Shown here: piece by piece, positions 64,000-64,000 of the stretch
Layout of the letters: each line of letters opens with the position of its first letter
How positions within the stretch are numbered: position 1 is the first letter of the stretch
Origin: Prorocentrum cordatum
Lineage: Eukaryota > Sar > Dinophyceae > Prorocentrales > Prorocentraceae
Length of the DNA stretch: 64,000 bases
NCBI GenBank assembly: GCA_963575745.1
Contig: CAUYUJ010017627.1
Span: 697,472-761,471, forward strand
Direction of reading: 5' to 3'
Notes under the pieces: model-generated
The model's database searches: none
Told to the model about the DNA's origin: nothing
What the model saw: only the letters and a program-made list of their open reading frames with translations
Position numbers and translations under genes: made by a program

Positions 64000-64000
64000 C

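Overview
The window looks like nuclear DNA of a dinoflagellate. The grounds are: Ty1/copia-type pol proteins of the kind found in dinoflagellate genomes, two degenerate LINE bodies, a near match (19 of 22 bases by eye) to the dinoflagellate trans-spliced leader at 22323-22344, high GC outside a few AT-rich islands, and an extreme load of mini- and microsatellites. A genus cannot be named from this alone. I see no intact host gene, no rRNA gene and no CRISPR array. Every recognisable protein domain belongs to a decayed mobile element, and each is broken by stops or frame changes.

Layout. 1-6068 is a 21-bp minisatellite interrupted by eight near-perfect 102-bp repeats (3177-3975). 6069-13920 is a patchwork of other tandem arrays: a degenerate CCCAAGAGGC-type decamer family, GGATTCCTAA, a CTCAGC hexamer, and 73-, about 55-, 152- and 16-bp units. 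A LINE 3' fragment lies in it at 9690-10930. 14150-16870 is a 5'-truncated copia element (copy 1). 19277-32640 is a mosaic of dispersed bodies (called A, B, D and E here), most of which end in a (TTG)n tract followed by the same AAGAATAATTATTG junction. They are interleaved with a 41-bp satellite and a 21-bp CCCTTCGTGGCC array. 34270-38150 is a nearly full-length but broken LINE with endonuclease and reverse transcriptase motifs.

The centre of interest is 40965-56215, read as one degenerate Ty1/copia element of about 15 kb (copy 2), flanked by similar LTR-like direct repeats. In order it carries gag-like helices, a perfect CCHC zinc knuckle, about 5 kb of unrecognised low-complexity coding sequence ending in a RING-H2 finger, an aspartic protease, copia-specific Cys/His regions, a DDE integrase core and its C-terminal region, a reverse transcriptase and RNase H. 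It is peppered with about 27 copies of a 14-nt hairpin: GCGGG or GCAGG, a tetraloop, then CCYGC. All lie in the sense orientation, and almost all are read in the phase that encodes Ala-Gly-X-Pro-Ala. Copy 1 carries two more, head to tail.

56216-63999 holds more decamer repeats, two degenerate tandem arrays, and a broken coiled-coil reading frame (60106-62311) followed by two CCCH-like fingers, probably the gag end of another retroelement. Boundaries and repeat identities were estimated by eye.
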